DNA from: Nageia nagi
Lineage: Eukaryota; Pinophyta
DNA: 64,000 bases
Assembly (NCBI GenBank): GCA_050084985.1
Contig: JBITNC010000001.1
Coordinates: forward strand, 146,320,001-146,384,000
Direction of reading: 5' to 3'
Each line of letters starts with the position of its first letter. Within the stretch, counting starts at the first letter, position 1. Positions 23,275-33,599 of this stretch are shown here, one piece after another. The position numbers and the translations under genes are program-made. The notes beneath the pieces were generated by a model. That model searched no databases. It was not told the origin of the DNA and worked only from the letters and a program-made list of their open reading frames with translations.

Positions 23275-24600
23275 TTTTAGGGGATTTGGTTTCAAGAATC
23301 AGAGAAGGGATGGAGAAAGACCCACAGGCCAGAGCCATGGTAGCATCAGCAAATAACTTTACAAATGTGAATCGATTGACAAGATTCAGGACTCATATGG
23401 GCTTACTGATGTACGATACCAATAGGATCTATGTGTCGAAGTGGGACGGCCTAAGAATGGAGATAATGAAAGAGTGTCACGACTCACCTTGGGCCAGACA
23501 CCCAGGAAGAGATAGGATGATGGCATTGATCTCTAGAGGGTACTATTGGCTGAACATGTTCAAAGATGTGGAAAGCTATGTGAGAAGCTACCTGTTGTGC
23601 CAACAAGATAAGAGTGAGCGAAAATAGCCAGCAGGTTTACTTCAACCTCTCCCAATACCTGTCAGACCTTGGGTGAGTGTCAGCATGGACTTTATCACCA
23701 GCTTACCGAAGGTACAAGGATTTACCAGTATTATGGTAGTGGTTGATAGATTCTCTAAGTATGCTACATTCATCCTGTGTAAGTACCCATGCGAAGCGGC
23801 AATGGTAGCTGAATACTTCTTCAAGCATGTTATGAAATATTAGGGGATACCACTGAACATTGTGTCGGATAGGGATGCTCGATTCACTAGTAACTTCTGG
23901 TCAATGTTATTCAGGATAATGGGCACAAAGCTATTTCTATCCACAAGTCACCATCCACAGACAGATGGGTAGACAGAGAGAGTAAATGGGATCCTAGAGG
24001 AATACTTGAGGCATTATGTGACATCTGACCAAACAAACTGGCCCAACCTCTTGGATATTACACAGTTCAGTTATAATAGCTAGAAGTCAACCTCAAGCAA
24101 ATTCACTCCATTTGAACTTGCCACGGGTAGGCAACCAATCGCTCCCCACACTGTGGTATCAGAATCTTATAGCCCTTGCCCATCGACAACTCAGTACCTG
24201 GAGGATTGGAAGGAGAGAATAGATGCTGCATGAGCATTTCTGCTACAGGCTCAGGAGAGAATGCAGAAAAATGCAGATCAAAAGAGATGAGAGTTAGAGT
24301 TTAAGGTTGGGGACTTGGTATTGTTGAGAATTGATGGAGACCACTTCAAGCCTACACTGGTAACATCAAAGTCCCTCATGAGGAGATATGAGGGGCCATT
24401 CAGAGTGGTTAAGCGAATTGGCAAAGTGGCGTATAAGATGCAGCTACCAAGTCATCTGCACATACATGATGTTTTTCATGTCAGCCAATTGAGGCCATGT
24501 GTGGAAGATGCAGAGAATCTCAAGAGAATGGTTCCCACTCGTCCGCCTGCCGGTATCATCGATAGACCGCAGAAGGTAGTAAAAGAGATCAAGGGTGTCA
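23275..24600 (+). pseudogene. E2 integrase
   Basis: Same frame. The zinc finger H-H-C-C is partly visible (ECHDSPWARHPGRDRM; YVRSYLLCQQDKS, where the expected first Cys of CxxC is Leu-shifted). The core shows [10 protein letters not shown] (first Asp), [27 protein letters not shown] (second Asp) and HHPQTDG-stop-TERVNG, where the TAG sits at the normally invariant Gln before the catalytic Glu region. The C terminus has GDLVLLRI, YEGPFRVVKRIG (GPF motif) and HDVFHVSQLRP. Stops fall at 23625, 23841, 23970, 24078, 24231 and 24288; no indels. Confidence 0.92.
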
Positions 24601-24853
24601 GGACAAGGGGTTTTGGTAAGGTAAAGAAAACTGAGTACCTTGTCGGATGGGAAGGTGAAACCATCAAAAATGACACATGGGAAAGGGTGAAAAGCTTATG
24701 GAACTTCGAGGACAAGATCTAAGAGTTCCTGGCTGAAGACCATGGAAAATATTGGTGGCATGACTAGCACCAATATGTTGCCAGTGACCCACTTGCCCCT
24801 TCGGGGTACATTGTTGATGAGGTCGTCAACATCTCTAAGTGGGGGAGAATGTG
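24600..24853 (+). pseudogene. E2 integrase chromodomain and C-terminal tail
   Basis: KKTEYLVGWEGETIKNDTWE is a good chromodomain core (aromatic, YLVxW, W-E) at about 24620-24685. It is followed by a TAA at 24720 and, in the same frame, readable tail sequence up to a TGA that overlaps the first bases of the 3' LTR (24851-24853). Chromodomains direct integrase to heterochromatin marks, fitting insertion into another transposon. Confidence 0.85.
24839..24849 (+). other. E2 polypurine tract
   Basis: GTGGGGGAGAA directly precedes the TGTGAG of the 3' LTR. Confidence 0.85.
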
Positions 24854-25346
24854 AGAGGGTCGCCTCTCCCGGGGTGGTGAGTGTACGTAGAGCGTAACCT
24901 CTAGTACACAGGGATCCATTCCGGGCCCAGACTATCATGCTTTAGGAACCATGGTGGACAAGGTTGAGGGTCCATTCCTATGGTTGGACTAGGCGACATG
25001 GATGGGCAAATACAGCTCAGGGGGACCTTAGGGGTGATACCTGTTTGAAGGTCATTGGTTGGGAGGTGAGCACTAGGCATCCTGGTAACTATGACAAATC
25101 GGTCTGATGCTCCAAGGGGTCGGACTAGCTCTAGAGGCAGAGGCCTCGAGCAGTATGTAACTACGGAGTTGAAGGAGATGACGAAGCTGGCTAGCTGTGT
25201 GGGATGGGCCATGAGAGGATACATCTGGTGGGGATGATTCCCATAAGTCTGGTACCCAAGCTTACAGACCGTGTCGACTATGTTAGTGTCGGGTGTTACC
25301 ATAGACAAGTCACGCCCTAAGGGGTGGCACATCTGGTAGCGTTACA
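24850..25346 (+). repeat. E2 3' LTR (direct)
   Basis: Begins TGTGAGAGGG and ends GCGTTACA, 497 bp. Followed by TGTCA and then the inverted LTR. Confidence 0.95.
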
Positions 25347-25351
25347 TGTCA

Positions 25352-25849
25352 TGTAATGCTACCAGACATGCCACCCCTTAGGGCGTAGCTTGTCTACGGT
25401 AACGCCCAGCATCGACATAGTCGACACAGTCTGTAAGCCTGGGTATCGAACTTATGGGAATCACCCCCACCAAACATATCCTCTCATGGCCCGTCTCGCA
25501 TAGCTAGCCAGCTTCGCCATCTCCGTCAACTGCGTAGTTACATACTGCTTGAGGCCTCGTGCCTCTAGAGCTGGTCCGACCCCTTGGAGCATCGGACCGA
25601 TTTATCATAGTTACCAGGATGCCTGGTGCTCACCTCCCAACCAATGACCTTCAAACGGGTATCACCCCTAAGGTCCCCTTGAGCTGTATTCACCCATCCA
25701 TGTCGCCTAGTCCAACCATAGGAACAGACCCTCAACCTTGTCTGCCATGGTTCCTAAAGCACGATAGTCTGGGCCCAGAATGGATCCCCGTGTACTAGAG
25801 GTTATGCTCTACGTACACTCACCACCCCGGGAGAGGCGACCCTCTCACA
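25352..25849 (-). repeat. E2 third LTR, inverted
   Basis: Reverse complement of the same LTR, complete from TGTAATGC to CTCTCACA. It is followed directly by the right GTAAG target duplication. The open frame at 25559-25798 is only the reverse strand of the LTR. By eye it shares several states with the 3' LTR against the 5' LTR (for example GGTCGCC and GAAGCTGGCTAGCT). Confidence 0.95.
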
Positions 25850-25854
25850 GTAAG

Positions 25855-26995
25855 TTACTACACTTAACACTTCCACTATTGGAAGGAGTAAATGAATTAC
25901 ACTTAATTTGGAATGAACCTAAGGTAAATGAATCAGGTTTTGGGTAGTATAAATCATATTAAAAGGTTAATGAATTGGAGGGATTCAAATACATTAAGTA
26001 CTTTCACTTAACAAAGTATGCTCTCACTTTTGCACTTCAAGTGATCTTAAGTGATCAGAAATAAGTTAAGTGAAAGAGGTAAAATTTATTCACATCTTAT
26101 TTGGAAATATACTTCACATTAACACTCTTAAAGATGTCTGCCCTTACCACTCCATTGGAGGTCAAAGGGATATGTGATTCTTGGAGGAGTAATTGAACCT
26201 CACTTAACTAATTTATCTACACTTAACAACTTCTTACCAAGTCTACTCTTACCACTCCATTGGAGGTCGAAGAGATATGTGACTAGTAAGAAGAGGGAAT
26301 TTATTACACATAATACTTCCACAGCTGGAAGGGGTTAATGAACATCATTAAGAGGTTGTATAATTCACATTATAATTAAAAAGAATAATGGGGTTTATTA
26401 AGGTCAAGACTCACTTAAAATAAACTTTTTGATTATATCACATTAAGATAAAATAAGTAAATAGACATGAATGTTTGGGAGGGTAGTATGCATAAATGTA
26501 TTTTACTTGTTTAAATGCATTTCATAAGGCCTTAAAGGAATAATTGAACGTTAACAAGTTGGATGTCACTACCAACCGTTAATTCTTACTTCTTTGTAAC
26601 CACCGACATAACACACTTGAAGCCATAGAGCTAGTTACACTTGGAGTGATAACCAAGGTAACTTTCCTTTAGGTAGGAGTCAAAAAAGGAGACTCATCTA
26701 GAACCAAGCCAAAAGCCTAAGAAACTTGCAAACATTAGAATTACCCAACCTACCTTATTTAACACTTGACTAGTCAAAACAAACTAGAAAAATTAAAAAG
26801 ATTAAAAATAAACAACCCATATTGTTCATTTAATTCAGATATTAAAAATATGCAAAAAAGTTAAGAAGATAATCACATCGTTAAAAATAGGTTTTCATAT
26901 AGGCTATTTGTGCATTAAATTATTTTCTTGAAAATATAATCTAAAAGATAAAAATAGAGTTTTTTGTTTACAATGCTTGTTTATGATATCTAAAA
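25855..26995 (+). other. E4 leader, part 2
   Basis: Untranslated leader continuing after E2. It holds two more hairpin modules (26141-26178, 26246-26283), the CTTCCACTATTGGAAG and TTCCACAGCTGGAAG palindromes (about 25870 and 26310), and a second version of the TATGCTCTC...TTGCACTT module first seen near 18547. No gene. Closely matches 43136-44250 in E3. Confidence 0.8.
26141..26283 (+). repeat. leader hairpin modules (E4 copies 2 and 3)
   Basis: Two units of CTTACCACTCCATTGGAGGT plus C(A/G)AAGRGATATGTGA, at 26141-26178 and 26246-26283, about 105 bp apart. Confidence 0.85.
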
Positions 26996-29664
26996 ATGGT
27001 TCAAACTAGAAGTATGACTGCTAAGAAAATGCGAGAACACCCATTTGAAATACAAGAAATAGGTTCAGACAATATGAATTTGATAGACTATTCAGTTAGG
27101 AGGCCACCTCCTTTAAATGAATCAGATCCATGGGTAGTTCTTTATGAAAGTAAAGATTGGGATTGTGGTTATGATCAAACTAGATTGCAAAGACAAAGTA
27201 TAGAAGAACCTATTACCAAGGCTAGAATGCAAGTGTTAGAAGAATATTTAATTGAAATTCATCATCGTCTAGCTAATCTTAGGGATATTCCTAAGATGTC
27301 TTCTAGTTTACCAGGAGATGTAGAAAACTAGACCAAAGGCTTAATAACTTAGAAATTGATAAGGTTAAATCTCAGCTCGAAACCATAGCGGTACTAGAGA
27401 CTGAGCCATATAAAGCTAAATATGAAAGAGTCATTCATCAATTATCAGATGGTTGAAAGGTTAGCTCTTTAATCCGAAAGGAGGGAGCTCCTTTTTCTCA
27501 TAAATCTCTCGAATTAGGAAAAAATGAAGTATCCATATCTACAAATAATTTATCTCAAAGAGCTCCTTCAATGAAACAAATGGAGAAATTTTTTTATTCA
27601 AAGGGAGGATTACATAAAAAGACATCTAAATATAAAATAGAGAAGATACCTTCCTATGAAGAACTAGAAGAATGATGATTACGTAAAATAAAAGTTGATC
27701 AAAAATTCACAGAAATACATGTTGATGATATTAAAAAGGCCACAGAGATGCAATATCTTCTAAAGGAAGTTGACAAATTCATTAAAATTCAAGAACAAGA
27801 GAATAAATTAAAAGAAATGGAAGATAAACTTCTTAGAGATAAAAGAAAATTCATAGAACAAGAACAAACAAAGAAAGAAAGAAATGAGTTCCTGGAATAA
27901 GAAAAGAAAAGACTTCATAAAGAGCATAAGATTCAACTTCATTTACAGGAATTACAACTTAAACAATGAGAGAATGAAAAAATAAAGAGGGAACAATATT
28001 TATGTATGGAGAAAGAAAAACAAAGACAGTGGGATGAATATCAAAAAATAAGGAATTTGAAATCGGAAACTCCTGAAGGAAGTCAAATACAAAGATATCG
28101 AGATCCTTACTTAGAAAAATAAGAAGCGATAGATAGAGAGACAGCCATTTTATTACAAAAGGAAATGGATAAGGAACTAGAACTTCAAAAATTATATGAT
28201 AAACAAAAGCAAGATTCTATTAAAAGTTGGGTTGAACAAACCCAAAATCAAACAAGACAACCTGATTACAAAGGAAAAGATCTACATGGAAAAGGGATAT
28301 CTCAAAGACCTCCTAAAATCCCTATTCCACAATGACAATCACCTCTTAAAATATTGCCTCCACCACCATCAGAGTTTCCTTCTGACTATGAGTGTTACAT
28401 TTCAAGATCAATTTCGAAAAAGGATCTGAATACTCGAAGATATCATAGGCACACTCAAGGTCATAGAACTGATAAAGAATTAGAAGACTTTATGAAGGAT
28501 TTTATAAATCGAGAAATAAATGTTCAAGGACTTCAAAAGTTAAATTACAAGAATATTTGCAATGAACCTATTCATCCAAGTGTTCCAAAAAAGAAACTAC
28601 CATATAGGTTTGAATTTCCTAAGATAGAACCATTCAAAGGAAAAGAGGACCCCAAAGAACATTTGAGAAAATTTACATTTTCTAGTTATCAGATAGCCAA
28701 TAATGACTCATTAATGTTACATATATTTCCTATGACACTCGCAGGCCAAGCTTTAGATTGGTATAATAGTTTACCCATGCATAGTTTATATACGTTCGAA
28801 CAATTGGCTAATCAATTTCTTAAACATTTTAGAATCAATATTAAAGAAAAATATTCAATTACTGATCTTACAAGATTGCAACAATTTCTTGATGAAACTG
28901 TACAAGATTACATCTCAAGATGGCGGGCTATACTCACTAGTATGCCTTATACAATACCACAAGAGGAATTGGTTAAATTATTTAGTCAAAGTTGTTTAAG
29001 ACCAATAGCCAATGTTCTCCAAATTCAACAACATAGAACTTTTGAAGAAGCTATTGCTCAAGCAGTAGTTATAGAAAGAGTTAAAATTCAAGATGGAGAA
29101 CTAAAGCTTAAGAAAAAAGAATACAAAAAGGGTAATCAATATGAGAATAGTACTAAACAACCACAAAATAATCAAATAGCTATGACAGAGGATTCTAGTC
29201 AAGCTTCAAAAATCGAAGAAAATGTTGAACCTAAACCTAAAAGAAATTTTACCCCATTAGTAGAACCATTAGTCGAAATACTTAAAAAATTATGTGATAA
29301 TGGTATGATTAGATTACCTGATATAAAACCTAAAAATCCTAATGCTAAGGGAAGCAAATGGTATAAGGAAAATGAATTTTGTGCTTATCATAGGCAAAAA
29401 GGACATAATACAAATAGATATCAAACTTTACAACATAAAATTCAAGACTTGATAGATAGTCAAAAAATAAATGTGGATAATCCTGTGGTGCCTTCGAGTC
29501 AAAATTTAGGGATATATCAAAACCCCTTACCTTCACATCAAGCTAACAATGTAGCAACCATCCCAAACCAAATGAACTATAGATGGAATAATAAGGATAT
29601 GCCATTTATAGGGACTATAGATGATTCAATACATATGATTGGTATAGCTACAAGAGCACAATAA
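26996..29664 (+). pseudogene. E4 gag with long coiled-coil N-terminal extension
   Basis: The start is ATG at 26996 (MVQTRSMTAKKM), conserved in E3 at 44251. About 110 codons are open, then small indels and stops. From about 27690 to 28200 the product is a long Glu/Lys/Gln coiled coil (EQEQTKKERNEFLEQEKKR-like). The best block, 28354-29664 (436 aa), holds the retrotransposon capsid domain: YRFEFPKIEPFKGKEDPKEH, MTLAGQALDWYNSLP, FEQLANQFLKHF. It ends in a zinc-knuckle-like CAYHRQKGHNTN-RYQTL, where E3 still has the final Cys (TNKC) and E4 has Arg-Tyr. It would form the particle. Stops separate it from protease. Confidence 0.88.
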
Positions 29665-29853
29665 TATCAGAATAAATAGGATAATCCATGAAAAAATCAA
29701 TCGATATCAAACCCATTTAATATACAACCTATACCTCCTCCGCAACAACCTAAAGTTTTGATAAAAGGTGCTCTTCAATGATAATTAAAAATGTCTCTAG
29801 TTAAAATGACCTTATTTGAATTATTATAACAGTCTGAGAGTTATAGGGAGGCT

Positions 29854-30420
29854 ATGAATCAAATTATACAAGAAATTCAAGTGGATATTAGTAACCCTGA
29901 TAATTTTATTTCAATAGTTGAAAGTTTGAGGATATCTCAACAACCTAGCATCACCTTCTACGAACAAGAAAAATTAAATAACGATAGACCAGGTGGACTT
30001 GATCCACCTTTACATATAATAGGTAAATTAGATGGGAAATTATTTAAAAGAATTTTTATAGATGAAGGTTTAGCTATAAATATAATTTCAAATGCTGCAT
30101 ACAAAAATTTGAATTTATCAGATTCACTTATTTTAGCTCCTTCTTTACAAATTAGGGCATTTAATGATGCAGTGTGTTCAACTTTGAGATCAATAGTGCT
30201 GTCAATTACAGTAGGGGCTAAAACCGTTCAAACTTTATTACATATAATTGAACGAAATATTATACAATATAATGTTCTTTTAGGACATCCATAGATTAGA
30301 GAAATGGAATGTATTCCATCAACTTATCATGGATGTTTAAAATACATTTATAAAGATAAAGTTCATTGTGTGTTTAAAGATCCAGATCCTTACATTGTAA
30401 TTTAATTTTTGATCCAAATA
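29854..30420 (+). pseudogene. E4 aspartic protease
   Basis: Frame 29854-30294: PPLHIIGKLDGKLFKRIFID followed by EGLAINIISNAAY, a retropepsin of the Tat/Athila style in which the catalytic box reads D-E-G rather than the usual D-x-G-S; E3 reads DEGSAINI. It then has IQYNVLLGHP, the second conserved passage (usually LLGRPW; E3 has LLGRPWI). Stop at 30295 where Trp is expected. Confidence 0.85.
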
Positions 30421-30656
30421 AAGTGACCTTACCGTCTCCTAATTTATCAACTATATTGATGAATAAAAGTATGAATCAATCTAAAGTCATAAAAAGAAAA
30501 GGTGATATAGTTATACAAGATAAAGATACTTGAGAAAAAGTTGCTAAAACTTTAGATGCAAAATATGGAGCTTCTTCATCAAAATAAGTAAATACTACAT
30601 CTAATAATGACTCATCCAATGTATATCTAGTAAAAGTTAAATTAAGGGATTTAGGG

Positions 30657-31700
30657 ATGGGAGAATATGATGTAGATGATGTGATATTTAGTATACCTTC
30701 ATCACAAGAAATGGGAAGATTATCTGAATCACCTAGTGTGATTGGACAAATAGTGCCTTTAGGAGAAGTACCTAATCAGACAATGTTCATCTATGTGGGG
30801 ATAGGGGATCTTATATCAACAATACCTAATCAAACATATGAAGGAAATTTCAATAATGACATGAAATATTTATCACCATGTTCAAGAACATTTGTTTTAA
30901 ACTATTTTAACAAATGTAATTGGCAAGGACGAGGATTGGGTCGATATGAATAGGGTCCATGAGAGATAATTGAATTACAATACCAATATCCCACTGATAA
31001 AAGTGGATTAGGTTATCAAAATAAATGTAAAAATCTTGCTAAATTAGAAAATTTAGGAGAAGAGAATTTGGATTATCATGAAGAAATCTTAGAGAAAGAA
31101 TCCATAGTACAAGAAATTATTGATATAAGAGAAGAACGATTAAGTGAAATGGATGTCTTAGAAGGTGTCAAAATGCTCTTTATTAATAATATTGAGTCAC
31201 TCAGGAATCATCCGTGTTTACCAAGATATATACATGAATAAATAAATAAAAATGTTGAATCATCAATCATTTCATATTCAGATATACCATCGGTAAATAT
31301 GGTTACAATAAAAGAGAATGATATTAAAGATCAAAATAATGAATGAATAGATGAAGCTAACGAAAATCAAAATTTAATCAAAATAATAGCCAATAGTTCT
31401 ATAGATGAAATAATTCCTGGTTTCTCTCTTATATCATCTAATGTAGATCACATACTGGGTTCCTATGAAAATCAAGTATACACGAATGAACAAACTCAAG
31501 AATATGATGAAGAATATAGTGTTAATGACAATGGCTGGATACTAGTACCAAATCAATTAGAAGAAGGGTTGCATATGCTTACTAAAAAAGTATTAGAAAT
31601 AAATATTAGTAATGATTCTCAAAATCTTAAAATTATTCAATTAGGAGAAAACCTCACGAAAAATGAATAAGAAGAAATTATAACCTTATTAAAAGAACAA
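30657..31700 (+). pseudogene. E4 protease-RT spacer with G-patch-like motif
   Basis: A long region between protease and RT, conserved in E3 (47924-48990). It begins MGEYDVDDV, contains PLGEVPNQTMFIYVGIGD, and then FNKCNWQGRGLGRYE with a downstream GLGYQNK (about 30908-31025). The two-glycine-cluster pattern resembles a G-patch, an RNA/protein-binding motif. The rest is acidic and Asn/Glu-rich. Function is inferred only; it may be a linker. Stops at 30951 and later. Confidence 0.6.
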
Positions 31701-32555
31701 GAAAAGTTATTTGCATGGTCATATGCAGACATGCCTGGAATAGATCCTAAATTAGTAGTACATAATTTAGCATTAAAGCTTAATGCTAAACCCGTTAAAC
31801 AAAAATTACGTAAAATGCATCCTACTATAGCATTAATGGTAAAAGAAGAACTCCAAAATTTATTAGAAGCTAAATTTATACAACCTATAGATTACTCAGA
31901 TTGGATATCTAATATGGTACCTGTGAAAAAACCAAGTGGAAAAATAAGAATATGCATAGATTTTCATGATCTTAACAAAGCTTGTCCTAAAGATGATTTC
32001 CCTCTACCTAGCATTGATAATTTGGTAGACTCGATAGTAGGACATGATATGTTATCATTAATGGATGGGTTTTCTGGTTATAATCAAATAAAAATAGCTA
32101 CTGAAGATGAACATAAAATGTCTTTGATAACTCCTTGGGGTACTTTTTGTTATAAAGTTATGCCTTTTGGATTGAAAAATGCCATGGTGACTTATCAAAG
32201 AGCTATGACTTATATATTCCATGATTATATGCACGACATAGTAGAAGATTATGTTGATGATTTATTGGTTAGATATAAATATCGAGTAGATCATGGAAAA
32301 GATCTAATTAAAGTGTTAGATAGATTATTAGAACATAAAGTAATATTAAATCCAAAAAAATATGTTTTTGGTGTAACTTCAGAAAAATTATTAGGATTTA
32401 TTATGTCTCGACAAGGAATTAAAATAGATCCTAGTAAAGTGAAGGCAGTAGTAGACATGCCACCTCCTGCAAATCTAAAATAATTACAAAGTTTATAGGG
32501 TAAATTACAAGCCATTACAAGGTTTATAGCTCAACTTTCTTATAAATGTAAACCA
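31701..32555 (+). pseudogene. E4 reverse transcriptase
   Basis: Open frame 31731-32483. It shows WISNMVPVKKPSGKIRICID, then DLNKACPKDDFPLPSID, SLMDGFSGYNQIKIA, MPFGLKNAMVTYQRAM and the catalytic EDYVDDLLV (about 32246-32272), followed by KYVFGVTSEKLLGFI. The DGFSGYNQI and FGLKNAxxTYQR forms are those of the Athila/Tat group. All palm Asp residues are kept, but the frame is closed by TAA at 32481 and TAG shortly after. Confidence 0.93.
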
Positions 32556-33095
32556 TTTACAAAATTATTAAAAAAGGAAGTAGAATATTATTGGGGTAAA
32601 GAGCAACAAGATGCATTCGATGAAATTAAAAGGTATTTATTATTGCCTCCTGTCTTAAGTCCACCAAGAAAAGATGTACCCTTTTTGTTATATATCTTTA
32701 CTACTAAAAATACTTGAGGAACAATACTTGCTCAAAAGAATGAATACAATAAAGAGCAAGCTATATATTATCTGAGTAGAACCCTAGTGAGCTACGAGAT
32801 TAAGTATATATATTTAGAAAAATTATGTCTTGCTATCGTTTTTGCTACTAAAAAACTTCGACATTATATGCTTAATCATACAACATATGTTATCTCTAAA
32901 ATGGATCCGTTGAAATATATGATGAATAAAACATATCAAAATTCAAGGACCGCAAAGTGGATAATGCACTTAACTGAATTTGATTTACATTTTATTGGAC
33001 AAAAGTTGATAAAAGGACAAGTAATTGCTGACTATCTCATTGATGCTCCATTGCAATATAATAAACCCCTTGTCATTGAATTACTCGATGATGGA
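32556..33095 (+). pseudogene. E4 RNase H (Ty3/gypsy type)
   Basis: After the RT thumb, DVPFLLYIFTTKNT has lost the catalytic Asp of the usual xDAS; the E3 copy (FAIENALGI) also lacks it, so the domain may have been catalytically inactive in this lineage. Then QAIYYLSRTLVSYEIKYIYLEKLCLAIVFA carries the Glu region, followed by LRHYMLNHTTYVIS and the tether-like WIMHLTEFDLHFIGQK. One stop at 32716. In Tat elements this first RNase H is often degenerate, with a second one taking over. Confidence 0.8.
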
Positions 33096-33139
33096 GTGTT
33101 TCAATTAGATGAAATTGAAATACCTATAGAACCTGAAGA

Positions 33140-33545
33140 TGATTGGGATATGACAATACACTTTGATAGTTCTCGGTGTGAACAAGGTGGTGGAGCAGGT
33201 GTTGTATTTATAACACTGCAAGGTATCCCTATACCATATTCATTTAAACTAAAATTTCCTTGTAATAATAATAATGTAGAATACGAAGATTTGATATTAG
33301 CATTAAGAACTACTATTAAATTAAAACTTAAAAGAATTAAGATTATTGGAGATACTTTACTCATCGTCAATCAAGTAAAAGGAATTTATCAATGTAAAGA
33401 GCCTTTACTTCAAAAGTATAAAGCGTTAGTTGAGAAATTATTAAATTTTTTTGACCAATTTAGTATAGAAGTAGCACCAAGATCATCTAATAGATTTATA
33501 GATGCTATGGCTTCTATTGGATCTCTTATCCCGAAAGATCCTAAA
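33140..33545 (+). pseudogene. E4 second, archaeal-type RNase H
   Basis: WDMTIHFDSSRCEQGGGAGV gives the first Asp and the glycine turn; NNNNVEYEDLILALRT the Glu (in an EYxxLI context); IIGDTLLIVNQVKGIY the second Asp; and APRSSNRFIDAMASIG the terminal Asp. This is the archaeal RNase H1-like domain reported in plant Tat retrotransposons. All four acidic positions appear present. It is in the same frame as RT and RNase H. The E3 copy is at 50440-50859. Confidence 0.88.
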
Positions 33546-33599
33546 AAATCCTCTATTCAAGTGGAAATAATTCAATTATCTCAATCATCATTACAATAG

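Larger units (their letters stand above)
18738..25849 (+). mobile_element. E2: chromovirus-type retrotransposon with a third, inverted LTR
   Basis: Structure is LTR (direct), internal region, LTR (direct), 5-bp spacer TGTCA, LTR (inverted). The outer flanks are GTAAG (18733-18737) and GTAAG (25850-25854). The pre-insertion sequence is seen in the E3 leader around 16915-16930. So the whole three-LTR composite behaves as one insertion. The internal region carries an initiator-Met PBS, gag-pol in a single frame and a chromodomain. It is GC-richer than its surroundings and has no visible indels, but has many in-frame stops. It is the youngest insertion in the nest by position. Confidence 0.95.

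Noticed and set aside
19836-24853. Use of TAG as a sense codon (code change or suppression) in E2
   Set aside because: Normal CAG glutamine codons are also common in the same frame, TGA and TAA stops occur too, and other elements show ordinary decay; methylation-driven C-to-T change is simpler.
25347-25351. TGTCA as target-site duplication of a separately inserted solo LTR or full element
   Set aside because: It occurs only once; neither the left flank of E2 nor the right flank of the inverted LTR is TGTCA, while both outer flanks are GTAAG.
25559-25798. 79-aa open frame on the plus strand
   Set aside because: It is the reverse strand of the inverted LTR, repeated at 24901-25332 minus and 18916-19113 minus; not a gene.
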